A stretch of 64,000 bases of DNA from Marasmius tenuissimus (lineage: Eukaryota; Basidiomycota; Agaricomycetes; Agaricales; Marasmiaceae). Shown piece after piece: positions 24,417 to 35,270 of this stretch. The notes below the pieces were generated by a model. The model did not search any database. It was not told the DNA's origin and saw only the letters and a list, made by a program, of their open reading frames with translations. Numbering within the stretch: the first letter of the stretch is position 1; each line of letters opens with the position of its first letter. The position numbers were made by a program, and so were the translations under genes. The DNA lies in contig JAQOTA010000054.1 in assembly GCA_029532415.1 (NCBI GenBank), forward strand, positions 3,844,001 to 3,908,000, in the 5' to 3' direction.

Positions 24417-25797
24417 TTAACCGGCAGTCATCGACAGTTCAATGGGGCAATTTGCACTCTGTGTCTGCATTGCAGCGGTATTTGAGCCAATTAGCCCTAA
24501 GATCTTCATCGTGACAACCAGTCTGAAATTGAGGCCTGGAAAAAATTCTGGTTAACAACGGAAAAGCTACAGGGAAATCCAGTACGGACCTGGACGAACA
24601 CCGCCCTCGGCGACGCCAGCATTTTGGCACGATTTGTGCCAAGTGTCCCCTACTCACGTGTCAAAGACGGCTGCTTCATCAAATTCTTTGGGAGACTCAC
24701 ATGTCTGATCCGAGTAGTTGGAAGCAACGTAGCTGAAGTTGAGTGGCAGGAGGATGTGATTGAACTTCTTCGCAGGAAGTGTGATGGTGAGGTCGCCATC
24801 AGCCACTTTGCGATTGGTGTTCGTATCGAACACTTCGGCATGAATTGGGTTGAACTTGATCGGGACAAAGCTGTCTGTGGTGTCCACTTGCAGATCGGCG
24901 AAGGCCGGGAAGCTGAAGTTGGCGGGTGCACGGTTGAAATAGGACGGTATAGAGCTTTCCCAGTCGCCGGTAGCGTTCGCCAATGGGTTATCGCCATTGA
25001 ACTGAAGCTTGGGGACACGGGGGATCACAAAAGCCAGCGTGACACCGATTCTGGATACAAAATTCAAATCACCAGTGAAAGATGGTAGCAAATGTAGCAC
25101 GTACGCCGCACAGATGACGAAGAGCAGGATAACGAATCGTTTCCTGGTGAGCCATCCACCACAGAAGCCTCGTTGACCTCGATTCCATTCTTTCCATTTG
25201 GTTGACCGAGCTTCAGCTTTCTTTTCCTTTCTCGATTTCTTCGTCATGTCTCTGAGCTCTTCCTTTTTCCACTCAGGACCCATCGCAGGAACGGTGACGA
25301 GCTCTACCGGGCCCATTGTGCTGGCATCGTCAGCCTTCGGTGCTGAGTTTGTCGGTGTCAATGCCTGATACCTAAATAAGGCATATCGTGTTCATGAGCA
25401 AATGGTGCTCTCCGAATGCTTCAAGTTGACCGACTCACCCATCCATTTTACCACCACCAAACGATGTGCTATACTTGGGGCCAGAATTGTTGAAGTCAGC
25501 GTAGATGTCCCAGGCGCCACCATTGCCCCCAGTTTCCTCCTCATCCCTTCCACCCTTCACAGGTTCTTCTCTTCCAGCAAAAAAGAACGAATTCCGGTTG
25601 TAGCCAGCGGTGCCAGGTCGTCCACCGTCAATGTTTCGGTTGTCGGCGTTGAAGAACGACGAAGCATCATCTCGTCCTCTCGTCTGCTGTTGCTGGAAAT
25701 TGGGGGTTGAGGGAGAAGGGAAATCGCTGTTCAGTGCATCTAGAGAGTTTTTGCGACCGTAAAACGACGACACTGTGGATTTTCTGTCTGCATCCAT
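24417..25797 (-). CDS. Single-pass membrane protein with extracytoplasmic LEA-2-like domain
   Basis: Exons 25797-25439, 25371-24701, 24649-24590 and 24535-24417, phases 2, 1, 1, giving 402 residues. Residues 1-120 are polar and disordered (FYGRKNSLDALNSDF, QQQQ). After a basic Lys/Arg-rich stretch, a membrane segment lies near residue 200 (FVILLFVICAAYVLHLL). Beyond it comes a beta-rich domain with NPLANATGDW, several N-glycosylation sites and a conserved-looking end (WDTWHKSC .. GGVRPGLNFR .. GLIGSN .. CPIEL). This build is like late-embryogenesis-abundant type 2 domains of fungal plasma-membrane proteins of unknown function. The third exon is only 60 bases and is supported by the restored Trp-Lys-Cys segment. 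Family name is my inference. Confidence 0.75.
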
Positions 25798-26814
25798 GGT
25801 GGGAAGAGGTAAGGGGCCTGGAACGGCACGGCCTGGCACGGCTACCGTTGCCCGCGACCGCTTATGTCATGACTTCCTGTTTCTGCGTTTCACCACCACG
25901 GTCAATCTTAATCGATTAATCATCAGCCACAGGCTACCACATCTCATATATCATGTCTGTGCACTAGCCACTTCACTCATGAACTCATCGCCAAGACCCG
26001 GGGCTGGCGATGGAATGAAGGCGTACCATTTTAGAGTTGCCAAGCGGCTCTCAGAACCTTCATCAGGTCCGTTAGGCTTTTACCACCATGATTGATTTCT
26101 TCGGATGATTCTCTCTTATTCTCTCTCTTTTCCTCAGACTGTCAAAGTCATGCCAACATTCAGAAGACTCCAGTCGGAATCAAGTATCTGGGAAGTCGGC
26201 TCACCATCGGGTCAATACCTCATTTCTTGAAGGAGGTATACAAAAATTTCTATCCCAACATGGCTCGCGCTACAGTGTTTTTTATAGACTCGAGTAAAAC
26301 CAAGGTCATGCTTAGAAGCAAAGGTTGCTCTGCGGTCCGCCAAGTCCCGCTTCCACGCTTGCTGTGGCCCGACGGGTTGAATACCTCCCTCTTCTGACCA
26401 GATCAAAAAACCTCTTGGGCGGTCCGGGTAGGGCTCATTTCCCCCTGATTCTATGGATCTACATACTTCGGGTCATTTCTGCGGAGGTTTTCTGACCTAG
26501 ACTGCCGTTCATCGATTCATAGTCGTGGATTTGGGTTTAAATTAACGTTCGTTTTACGTGCGTGGATCATGTCACTTGATCAAGCAATGCGCGTTGAATT
26601 ATAATAGGCACCACCACTGCACGCGGAGTGCATACCTCAATGTTGATCACCCATTGGGCAGTGAATACCCTGGCGACCAGAGTGCGGCCACCCATCGCTG
26701 CTATACTTCGGCGTCTTCTCCAGTCGAGGTTTATCCGTTATGATATAAAAACTCCCCAGTAGCAACGACCTACTCCAGTGGTCATCTCATCTGGCACTTC
26801 TATCTCTCTTCGAA
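25798..26814. other. Divergent intergenic region
   Basis: Shared upstream region of the LEA-like gene (-) and the pectate lyase (+). An open frame at 26092-26397 has no recognisable features. TATAAAA at 26744-26750. Confidence 0.55.
26744..26750 (+). promoter_or_regulatory. TATA box of the pectate lyase gene
   Basis: tataaaa, 65 bases before the ATG at 26815. Confidence 0.5.
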
Positions 26815-27888
26815 ATGTTCTGCAAACTCGCCGTCATCGTCTCTTTGGCTGCTGCCCTAGCTCAGGCTGCACCCTCTCCCACGACTGCCGAGGAGTTCAT
26901 TCGTCGGGATGCTGACGCTCCACCCTTCGTTCATCCCCGTGCTGCCAGCTGCTCCTTCCCGTCTCCGCCCAAGACCTCCAGTTTGAGCGCACCCATGACC
27001 ATCACTGGTACCTTTGACGGTGGAAATGTTCGTTTCGACCGAGGCAAGGGCGCTTGCAAGTACGTCCTCGGTGTCAAATCAAACCGTAGCTTCGTTGACG
27101 ACGGTTTCTTTCAGGGGTCAAACCGAAGGCGGCGATTCCGACGCCGTGTTCCTCCTCCAGAGTGGTGCTACCCTCCAGTACGCCTTATTCTTTCCGTGTC
27201 ATTTCGACCGTCGTAACGACCCTCCTCTTCTTTCAGAAATGTAATCATCGGTGCAGACCAGTCCGAGGGTGTCCACTGTCTCGGCCCCTGCAACCTCAAG
27301 AACGTTTGGTTCGAGGATGTCTGCGAGGATGCCATCACTATCAAGCAGACCAGCGGACAATCCAACATCATTGGTGGTGGTGCCAAAAACGCCGACGACA
27401 AGGTCGTTCAACACAACGGTGCCGGTACTGTCAAGATTGACTCGTTCTGCGTTCAAACCTTTGGCAAGCTCTACCGCTCCTGCGGTAACTGCAAGACGTG
27501 AGTTTTGTAAAATACACTCATTCGTACTACCTAACTTCTCTTCCTCTTCCTCTATAGCCAATACAAGCGATCCGTCTTGATCTCTCAAATCGACGCCAAG
27601 ACCGGAAGCAGTCTCGCTGGTATCAACTCCAACTACGGAGACACTGCTCAACTCGACACTGCTTCCATCAAGACATCCGGCGTCGGCTCCATGTGCGATA
27701 CCTACCAGGTAAGCGATACCCGACGTTCGAAGGAATACGGTCCTCACACAAACCTTTTTTACAGGGTAACGACAGCGGTGCCGAACCCACGAAGCTCACT
27801 ACCAACCAGGTCAACTCATTGTAAGCCCTTCCTTCGAATCTGTGAAACTGATCCTCGTTGACCGTGCTTCCATAGCTGCAAGTTCTGA
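26815..27888 (+). CDS. Secreted pectate lyase, polysaccharide lyase family 3
   Basis: Exons 26815-27059, 27115-27177, 27237-27497, 27558-27708, 27765-27820 and 27876-27888 (13 bases), 262 residues. Signal peptide at residues 1-18 (ending AQAAP), a short propeptide with a possible Lys/Arg-type cleavage (FIRRD), then the PL3 right-handed beta-helix: [60 protein letters not shown] and YRSCGNC, with the many Cys typical of PL3. Cleaves polygalacturonate by beta-elimination with Ca2+ outside the cell. Length matches the family. Strongly supported; all six exons are needed to reach the usual C-terminal Cys-Lys-Phe. Confidence 0.93.
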
Positions 27889-28899
27889 GCTTGAATATCG
27901 TCATCTTTATTCCCCCTTGCCTTCGTGTATTGTATTTATTAGGTCTCGGTGGAATGTCACATGTCAGGAGCTGCTTTGATATCGTTCTTTGTGTGCGTTT
28001 CCAGGCTCAAGATTTCTCTTTGAACGAATCCAGTGAAACCGACTGGACGCCGAAGCGCTGACTTGTGAGACCTGAAAGCCAATCTTGCTGGTGGTTCGAA
28101 ATTCGGGAGCGAGCGGTATGGAATGTCACTCATGCGGACTCTGTCACACAAGCCCCGCTACCTCGCTAAACAGGACTTTGTCCGGAAGAATGGTTGAACC
28201 TAGACAGACCAAGTTGATCGTCTTCTTGAATCAGTAAAGTACCTCCAAATGTACATAGTGCATTGCGTAACGAATGAAAGCCCGAAGGGAAAGGTAAAAT
28301 AAGAGCAACCAATGTTCGATACCAGAAAATGGCACATCAGTCCGAACAGCCAACCATCTAGACCTCAAAACCCTCGAACAGTACTATTAGAGTTTGATTG
28401 AAGTAGTACCTCCTCCCAGGTCTCGTGGCTCAATTGTACACCCATTACCACACCAGGCGCTCGAGGCGTGGGTCCTGTGCAAGTGAAAGACGAAGGATTG
28501 GTTCCTGTACCTGTGATTGATTGAGCGCCTAGGCTTGGGCAACTTTTGAAGGATCGGGAGTCTTGCTCACTTCGAACGTCGAGGGGTCACTGCTGTGGTC
28601 TGACCCAACGACTTGTCCGCATCCCATTCCAGTTCCTCGACAACGAGAACTTAGAAGTGAGCAAGGCTTGGAATAGCTCTTACGAGTCGTTCAGTCAATC
28701 TCACACAGGCAGTGAATCCATATTTTCGCGTAATACAGACAGTGAGTTGGAACGGCAAGTCGAGATTCGTAAAACACTACTGTAACAATGTCACCAATTA
28801 CACCAGTACTGATATAGCAATTCGAGGTACATACAGAGAATGCGTTGATAATAAGTTAACGATCTTGAGATAGAAAAAGAAAAAAAGTCTATACCACTC
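27889..28899. other. Convergent intergenic region
   Basis: 3' flanks of the pectate lyase (+) and the basic Q-rich gene (-). The frame at 28546-28785 is unremarkable. Confidence 0.55.
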
Positions 28900-29965
28900 C
28901 TACGCCTTGACGTCCTTTTCATTCAGGTGTGGGTCGATAACAGGCGTAGAAGAGCCATTGGTAACACCTGCTTGGGCGGCTGCGGCTGCAGCCTGAGCTT
29001 GGAAAGGTGATGGTGCTACAATCGAGCGATGAAACCTGGCACGGAAATCCGGAGTAACGACAGCAGCTATTGCTGCCGCCGCAGTCTCAGAAGCCGAAGC
29101 CCCTGGGCCCAGTTGAGGAAATGAAGGAGCAGAGGTGGAGGTAGATGTCGTAGAATTTGTCGTGGTCGTTGATGAAGCCGACGAGGCATTCTGATCAAAG
29201 TGTTGTTGGGGGTCAAACTGACGCCTCTGAGACGAGAATCAGCACAACGAAAGACAGTACCAGATCATGGTGACGCACCTGTCTGTCCCACTCATCCCAA
29301 GCGTTGGCAATGATAGGTTCTAGGGAGGCGAGTTCTTCATTGGACATCTGAAGGGTGTCCAGTAGATGCTGCTTGAGAAGCGGCGCGCACGAGAACGATA
29401 GCAGGAGGGTTGTCGCGAACATTTGGCCGCCGTGACCTTGTATTCGAGGGAAAGCAGGCTCTCCTGTCTGAGGGTCGACCGAATTGGGGGGAGGTTGTAT
29501 TTCGGATGGCGGGAGACCGTAGCTCTGGTCTGGGTAGGCAAGGCCGTCGATATTGGGGACAATCTGGTTTCCCATATCCATCCCAAGTTCTCTCAATTTC
29601 CTCTGCTTGACTAGTGCTCGATGCTTTCTCTGTCTCTCCCTCGCAGCAGCCCGGACCCTTTCTCTCCTATTAGCTTCCTCAGGAGTCAGGTCTTCGTATT
29701 CGCCTGGTTGAATCTGCTGAGATGAGGAAGATAAACCCTGGTTATGGTCGACTTGCTGATGTTGTTGCTGAAAATCTTTTTGGTTTACCTGGGCGGCTGA
29801 AAGGGCATGAAGGGCATTTCTATCGCGTTCTCTCTTTCTCCGTTGCCGTTCTGCTGCCTTTTCTCGCTTGATCCTTTGACTAGGAGTCTCATTCTCGTGT
29901 TTGCGACGGCGATTGTTGTTGGGTGTTGAGATAGATGATGGGGTCTGAATAGAAGCTGAATCCAT
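28900..29965 (-). CDS. Basic, Gln-rich nuclear-type protein, unknown
   Basis: Exons 29965-29279 and 29226-28900, 337 residues, start at the ATG at 29965. Two strongly basic helical stretches, KREKAAERQRRKRERDR near residue 35 and RRERVRAAARERQRKHR near residue 105, look like nuclear-localisation or bZIP-like basic regions, but no regular leucine zipper follows. A Gln/Ser-rich linker lies between them. Residues 170-230 hold a hydrophobic helical part (MFATTLLLSFSCAPLLKQHLL), and the C-terminus is Ala/Ser/Thr-rich with a QAQAAAAAAQ run. Probably a chromatin or transcription-associated protein; not assigned to a family. Confidence 0.7.
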
Positions 29966-30461
29966 TTTTTATTACCCGTACGGTGGTCCTCAAGTTCGTG
30001 ACCGCGATGTGACGGACGGCTTCGTTCGTGTTGGTGAGGTGTGACGGGGCGGTGACTGTCGTCGTCGTTGTGATGAGAAGGAGTGGCGTGCGAACAAGAC
30101 AAGAGGACAAACTCATTGCGTAAGCAAATAGACCACGGCCGGCTCGGCTTGCTTCCTCCCTTCATGCCGCCACTCAACGTTCAAACGTTCAACATGGAAA
30201 CCTTTCTGTCCTTTCTCTTTTTTCAAGTCTGGCCGCCTAATCTTCTATCGGTTTTGTCTTATACGGCAAAAAGTCATTACACAGCAAACTTTCAGGTCAC
30301 GGCATCTACCATCTTCTCGCGAAATTAAAAACGTTTATGGCAAAAACCAACGAACCGTCAAATTGTACTATCTACTACGTACGACTCCTACAATGCTGTC
30401 CGTTACAACTAACCTACTCAGAAATCATCAACAAGGACTGTCTAATTCGAGCCAAAACTAT
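29966..30461. other. Intergenic stretch
   Basis: 5' region of the basic Q-rich gene (-) and 3' flank of the peroxygenase gene (-). No gene seen. Confidence 0.6.
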
Positions 30462-31465
30462 CTAGCCGTTCAAACCCGGGACGACGATGGTGGCACACTG
30501 GTCTCCAGTTGGTTGCCATTCGGATGCCTCGAAGACCGCAGCAGCAATTCCACCGATCGCTGTAACGTTGATGGGAACAGCTGATCTCTTCCAGCCTTCT
30601 TTAATCGGGAGACGTTCCTCTCGGAAAAAGACCTGGACGAACCTTACGATTAAGGAAGGAATGTCAGTCCGAAACTTGTAGGCAAGCACACAGTAACACC
30701 TACTCTTTGGGGGCGGAACCAGTAATACCCCCCATGGTGGAAAGGTACAAGCTACTCTCTCCGGAACGGCCTTGGGCCTGCAACATCGTGTTTGTGACGT
30801 TGGGATTCCTAGCAAGGGAATCGGCAAGTCGAGCTTTCATGACCTGGCCCGCGGATGTGGTATTGTAAACGTCGGAGCCAGGATTAGCATTCGCCAGTGT
30901 AGTGAAGATCGTCTCGTTGAAATGGAGACTGTCTCCGATTGCGACGTCCTCGCGGGAGAGAGAGGCGTCATGTTCGATAACACCATGCCTAAGAGTTGGA
31001 ATGAGGAGGGTGTATGGGTATGTTGAAAATCATCACCCACAACTTCAGACCCTCAAGCGACATAGTATCCTCATTGGGCGATGTGAGCAATCCGAGTTTG
31101 CCAGCGGTGAGTAGGATATTCCGCTCAAAGTTGAAAGCCTCTGCAAAGACGGGAGACATCAGAAGGTGGGTCTCAGGAAAGCGTACCAAAACTCACTTTC
31201 AGCAGCGTCCAATATCATAGGAATCGAGATGTTCAGTCCATTTCTTGGCAAGAAGCCGTGGTTGGCCAGTCTACGACTGCGAGTGAGACCAAAGTCGTAC
31301 AATGAGACAAGACGAAACGAACGTGTTCAGGCCGGGGCAAGGACTGCGAGAGTCGTTGGGGCCAGCGGCCATGTAAGGGTAAGAGGAGAAGTCTATTTCG
31401 CTTTGAGCCATGGCCGTGGCGACCATGGCAAAAGCGACGAGAGAGGAAGAGAGCTTGAACTTCAT
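30462..31465 (-). CDS. Short unspecific peroxygenase (heme-thiolate), complete copy
   Basis: Exons 31465-31323, 31270-31197, 31140-31041, 30988-30704 and 30642-30462, 260 residues. Signal peptide of about 20 residues ending at AMAQ. Proximal heme ligand Cys43 in SPCPGLNT; Glu-His-Asp at 111-113; acid-base Glu183 (SGESSLY); C-terminal EGWKRS and DQC. These correspond to the Cys, His and Glu described for the short Marasmius rotula peroxygenase, so an active secreted enzyme is expected, inserting oxygen from H2O2 into aromatic, aliphatic or sterol-like substrates. The 5' splice site after the Cys exon is gttcgt, and the one after the fourth exon gtaggt. Very close to the truncated copy at 1-821 (same tail to the last residue). 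Confidence 0.93.
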
Positions 31466-32243
31466 TGTTTGTAGAAAGTGTGAGTGAAGAATCTGGGCGA
31501 TCCTGCCCTCCTTATATAGTCCAGTAACGGAGGGTGGCTCGAAAACAACTGGACATTGCCTAACAAGCAGACCTTGTCGCCGTCGCCGGTCGCGCTCAGG
31601 TCTGTGGCGACGGTAATGTAAGTCCTCAATAGATTTGACTAAGGCCACTTACAGATTCTGCGACTTGGAACGGGCTACGCCTCAACAGCTATGTGAACGA
31701 AGTATACAGGTAGCCCACAATTCGTCGTCCCAAAAGAACTATCGGGAGGCTATGAGGAGTCCGTCCCGCTCAGGACACTTGAGCGTCTAAGCCATTCGGT
31801 GGTCCGACTCGGAATGCGAATGCATACCCATCAGGCGATCCAATTCAAAAGCGGGGCCCACGAATCGGAATGAGCGCAATTGACAAGCTTGGAAACCAGT
31901 GCAGTCAAGTCCTTGATCGGACTGTCACCGCCTCAGTTTGCAGCTCCTCTACACTATGTTCACCAGCTTTGCGAGAGCGTTTATCATGATAGACACCATG
32001 CCCGCCCATTAGGAACCCGGAGGTTTTGTTCATAAGACCTCAAGTGCCGACCAGCTTAACATGCATCAAGCCCGGTTTGGGCATTCGGACACTACATATT
32101 CCCAATCTTAATGACCGCGCATTTCAAAACCAATCCTATTATTATGAGATTACTACGAAAGTAAGTTACAAACTATAAATATGATCAAGGAGCGTTGCTA
32201 AGGCCGGAGTGATACATATGCGACGTCGAACTCTGTCGGTCCT
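31466..32243. other. Intergenic region between tandem peroxygenases
   Basis: Promoter of the 30.5 kb copy and 3' flank of the 32.2 kb copy. No gene seen. Confidence 0.6.
31511..31518 (-). promoter_or_regulatory. TATA box of the peroxygenase gene
   Basis: TATATAAG on the minus strand, about 46 bases before the ATG at 31465. Confidence 0.5.
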
Positions 32244-33288
32244 CTACTGAAGAGGTGGGTTGAGAACGACCCTGGAACATTGGTCTCCCGTTGGCTTCCA
32301 ATCGGACGCTATCGCAATCTTTTGGGCAAGTGCTGTCACAGTGTCCAGATTGATGGAAGTTGTGGGCCTCTTCCATCCTTCCTCGATCGGAAGACGTTCT
32401 TCGCGAAAGAAGATCTGGACGAACCTAAAGCACGAAGGGAATTAAAAGAGGGTCAGTCTAAAGCGCAAGGGCGAAGAAATCAGACGTAGTACTTACTCTT
32501 TGGGAGCTTCGCCCGCAATCGGGTCACCCATAACACTCAAGTAGAACCCGCTCTCCACTGCCCGAGTCCCGAGCTCCTGGTCCGTGTTCGTCACGTTTGG
32601 ATTCCTACTGAGCGAATCAGCAAGTCGAGCGTGCATCACTTGGCCTGCGGAAGTTGTATTGTAGACGTCGGAGCCAGGGTTGGAGTTGAGGAGAGTTGAG
32701 AAGGTTGTTTCGTTGAAACTGATGTGGTCGCCTAGGGCAATGTCCTCACGGGAGATAGAGGCGTCATGCTCGATGTTGCCGTGCCTTTAAGTATAAGAAG
32801 TGGCGATGAGTATTTGCTTCCCAAATTTTAATTTCTGAGATACGTACAAGGCGATGTCGTGGAGCGACATGGTTTGTGCCTCGCGGGAGGTGAGGAGTGC
32901 AAGTTTGCCGGCCAAGATTGGGATGTCGGATTCCATGTTGTAGGCCTCTGAGGTGGAGAAAATCCGGGTCAGAGACTGCAGACAATGATATGGAAGACTC
33001 GTTAGCCAACTCACTGAAAGCAGCTTCCACAATCATAGGGACTGAGATGTTACGACCCTCCCTCGGTAAGAGTCCGTGATTAGCCAGCCTACGAAGGCAT
33101 CAGTCCCTCCTGCGCAGCGTATGGCAGTATATGTTAACGCACGTATTGAGACCTGGGCAGGGACTACGCAAGTCGTTGGGTCCCGGGGCCTGCCACGGGT
33201 AGCCAGAGAAGTCAAAACCGTGATCCTGAGCCTGAGCGATGCCGACGGCCAGGGCGACGAAGGAAACGACGAGGTTGCTGAGGTTCAT
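32244..33288 (-). CDS. Short unspecific peroxygenase (heme-thiolate), second complete copy
   Basis: Exons 33288-33143, 33088-33015, 32947-32848, 32784-32497 and 32424-32244, 262 residues. Signal peptide about 21 residues (VGIAQAQ). Cys44 in SPCPGLNT, Glu-His-Asp at 112-114, and the acid-base Glu in AVESGFY are all present. Same five-exon structure and phases as the neighbour, but clearly more diverged from it (for example MESDIPILAGKLALL versus FERNILLTAGKLGLL), so this is the older duplicate. Tail ends NPPLQ. Expected to be an active secreted peroxygenase. TATA-like tatttaag on the minus strand near 33379-33386. Confidence 0.93.
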
Positions 33289-35270
33289 GATGCTGACGGT
33301 GTGATGATTTGCTCGTGAGTAGCTGAAGATAGGAGTGGTTCGTTGTGTTTTGGCTTTCTGGGCTTCAGTTCGTCCTGCTTAAATACCCTACACCTGGGGG
33401 TCCTGACATCAGGATTCGAGGGGATAGGTATCCATCCAGTCTCCGTCCGGGCTCCCTCGGTTTGAGTACTTACTGTCGTATTCAGAAGGCAAGTAGGTCT
33501 AATCCTGGGATGGGATTTACAAGGGAGAACCACAGACTCATGTATTGTGAAGACACGGGCAACACGGATTGAAGCTCCTTGCCTTGTTCGCCTACTTCAT
33601 GAATACACAGATTGAGCAAGAATAGCTGCGGCGATAGCTTCTACGTACCGTGGACATCGCGTAGACATTTACTACCTCCCGCTCCCCACTGCCACCTATT
33701 CTGCGGACAAGGGAGGGAGATAGAGAATTGGCTGAGGCTCGCTGGGTGGACCATGCGCCGGCGTTGGATTCAGTGTTGATTCTGTTGCTGCGGGTGGCGC
33801 TCAATGGCCCCGGGTAGTGGAGGCACTCTGCGATTATAAAAGAGGTATCTGGAATCCCGATACGCGGCTGTGATGGTAGTGGTCGTTCGTATGGAGTCCA
33901 GAATGGTGCAATGGCGTAAAAACAGCCGAGTCTCGAAGGTGAGTTGATTTTGAAGCTCTGGAGACAGTGCCGACGATCCCAGTTAAGATCTGAACGTATG
34001 CGCTCGAGGAGTCAGGTACAGTGGGATGCAGCGATGAACAAGGATAGAGATCACAGATGAAAGGCTTCTCGAGTGCCCTGCTACGATACTAGGGGCAAGC
34101 ATCAAACAATGTAGAGGACAAAAACGTCTGAACAAAAGCCTATTACCCACTTTACCGCTCCTTGAATTCTCTCGTAGCGAAACGAGCATCAAAATCTAAT
34201 TCTCAAAGGTACTCCGAATAATCCCCGATGATCTAGGCTGCTCCCAGACAAGACGACTGCGCATCTGTCCAATCCGGTGGCTAGTTTGCTCTAAGGCTAC
34301 AGGTCGATCGTCCAGCAGCTCGAAGCGTCGGAATGACGGGCTCCGGAGCTCAGAGGGCCCCAAGCTGCGGTCCACCAACTGGTGCTGTAACGTGCTAACC
34401 CTCCGGAAGCAGTCGTATGCACGATTTGAGCGGAAAACAAAACCCATGCCGAACACATTGTAGTCGACCGTCACAAGCGGCGAATGGACTTTTGAGAGTA
34501 ACCAGGACTTCAAAGGGGGGTACGAGAACGTTAGCTCGGCACGAGAACGTCGAGAGTGACATACTGATGCAGTGCCTATTTTTCGAGTGGGTCTCGAAGC
34601 TTGAGTGGGCGGATATGGGTCCATGTTGTAGACCATTTGACCAATCTGAGGGCCTGTTCGAGACTATGAATCTACAAGTGCGCGATACTGTACAACATTC
34701 TTCAAGAAAGTCTCGAGCTGCCCTTTCCGTTGGCAGCCAGGTGGTGTCATCATCAACAGACCAACCCAGGACCAACCTTTGTATTCAGTTCAAGATGAGA
34801 TCAACAAATCCAGCCCGAGATATTCTTGCGCGGAATTCGAGTCTAGATCAGTATGCAGCCCCCAAGATCATATCTCCGCATAGCAAGAAGGTGGATCTGC
34901 GTGAGGACGTCCTTTTTCAGGCAAGTTCGGAATCCAGCGTCAAGGCAGTCGGAGGCAGAGCAATACGGGATTACATAATCACTCCTCCTCGCTGTTGGCT
35001 TTGACGAAGAAGCCACTCGTTCTCTCTTTTCTTCTTTTGCTACCATCAGTATGTCTGTTATTCTTCTCTATTCATCTTAAAGATCGCTCAATAGGCACAC
35101 CTGAACGTCTAGCTCACCTAAAAAAAGGTCATGAATCGACAAGGTATGCCAGCGCGATATAACGAAGAAAACAACACAAATGACGAAGTTCGACAGGGCA
35201 ACCTCAAAGACCTCCAAATCTGGCACCAAATCCTACTCTTGCAACTCAATTTAGGTCGTATCAGTACGGA
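33289..35270. other. Intergenic region with a possible small gene
   Basis: About 2 kb. Contains open frames on both strands at 34196-35004; only the minus-strand one is listed as a weak candidate. The beginning of the NOT2 gene probably falls at 35131-35270. Confidence 0.5.
34196..34636 (-). CDS. Weak candidate gene, unknown
   Basis: 146 codons from an ATG at 34636. The second half (RAYDCFRRVSTLQHQLVDR and on) has a plausible globular composition; the first half looks less natural and could contain an intron. Overlapped on the plus strand by another long frame (34417-35004), so at most one is real. No family recognised. Confidence 0.28.
   Translation of the reverse strand: MVYNMDPYPPTQASRPTRKIGTASVCHSRRSRAELTFSYPPLKSWLLSKVHSPLVTVDYNVFGMGFVFRSNRAYDCFRRVSTLQHQLVDRSLGPSELRSPSFRRFELLDDRPVALEQTSHRIGQMRSRLVWEQPRSSGIIRSTFEN

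Noticed and set aside
26092..26397. 100-codon frame upstream of the pectate lyase
   Set aside because: No recognisable features; lies in a promoter region.
34417..35004. 195-codon plus-strand frame
   Set aside because: Overlaps a somewhat more protein-like minus-strand frame; no family, no promoter or splice support.
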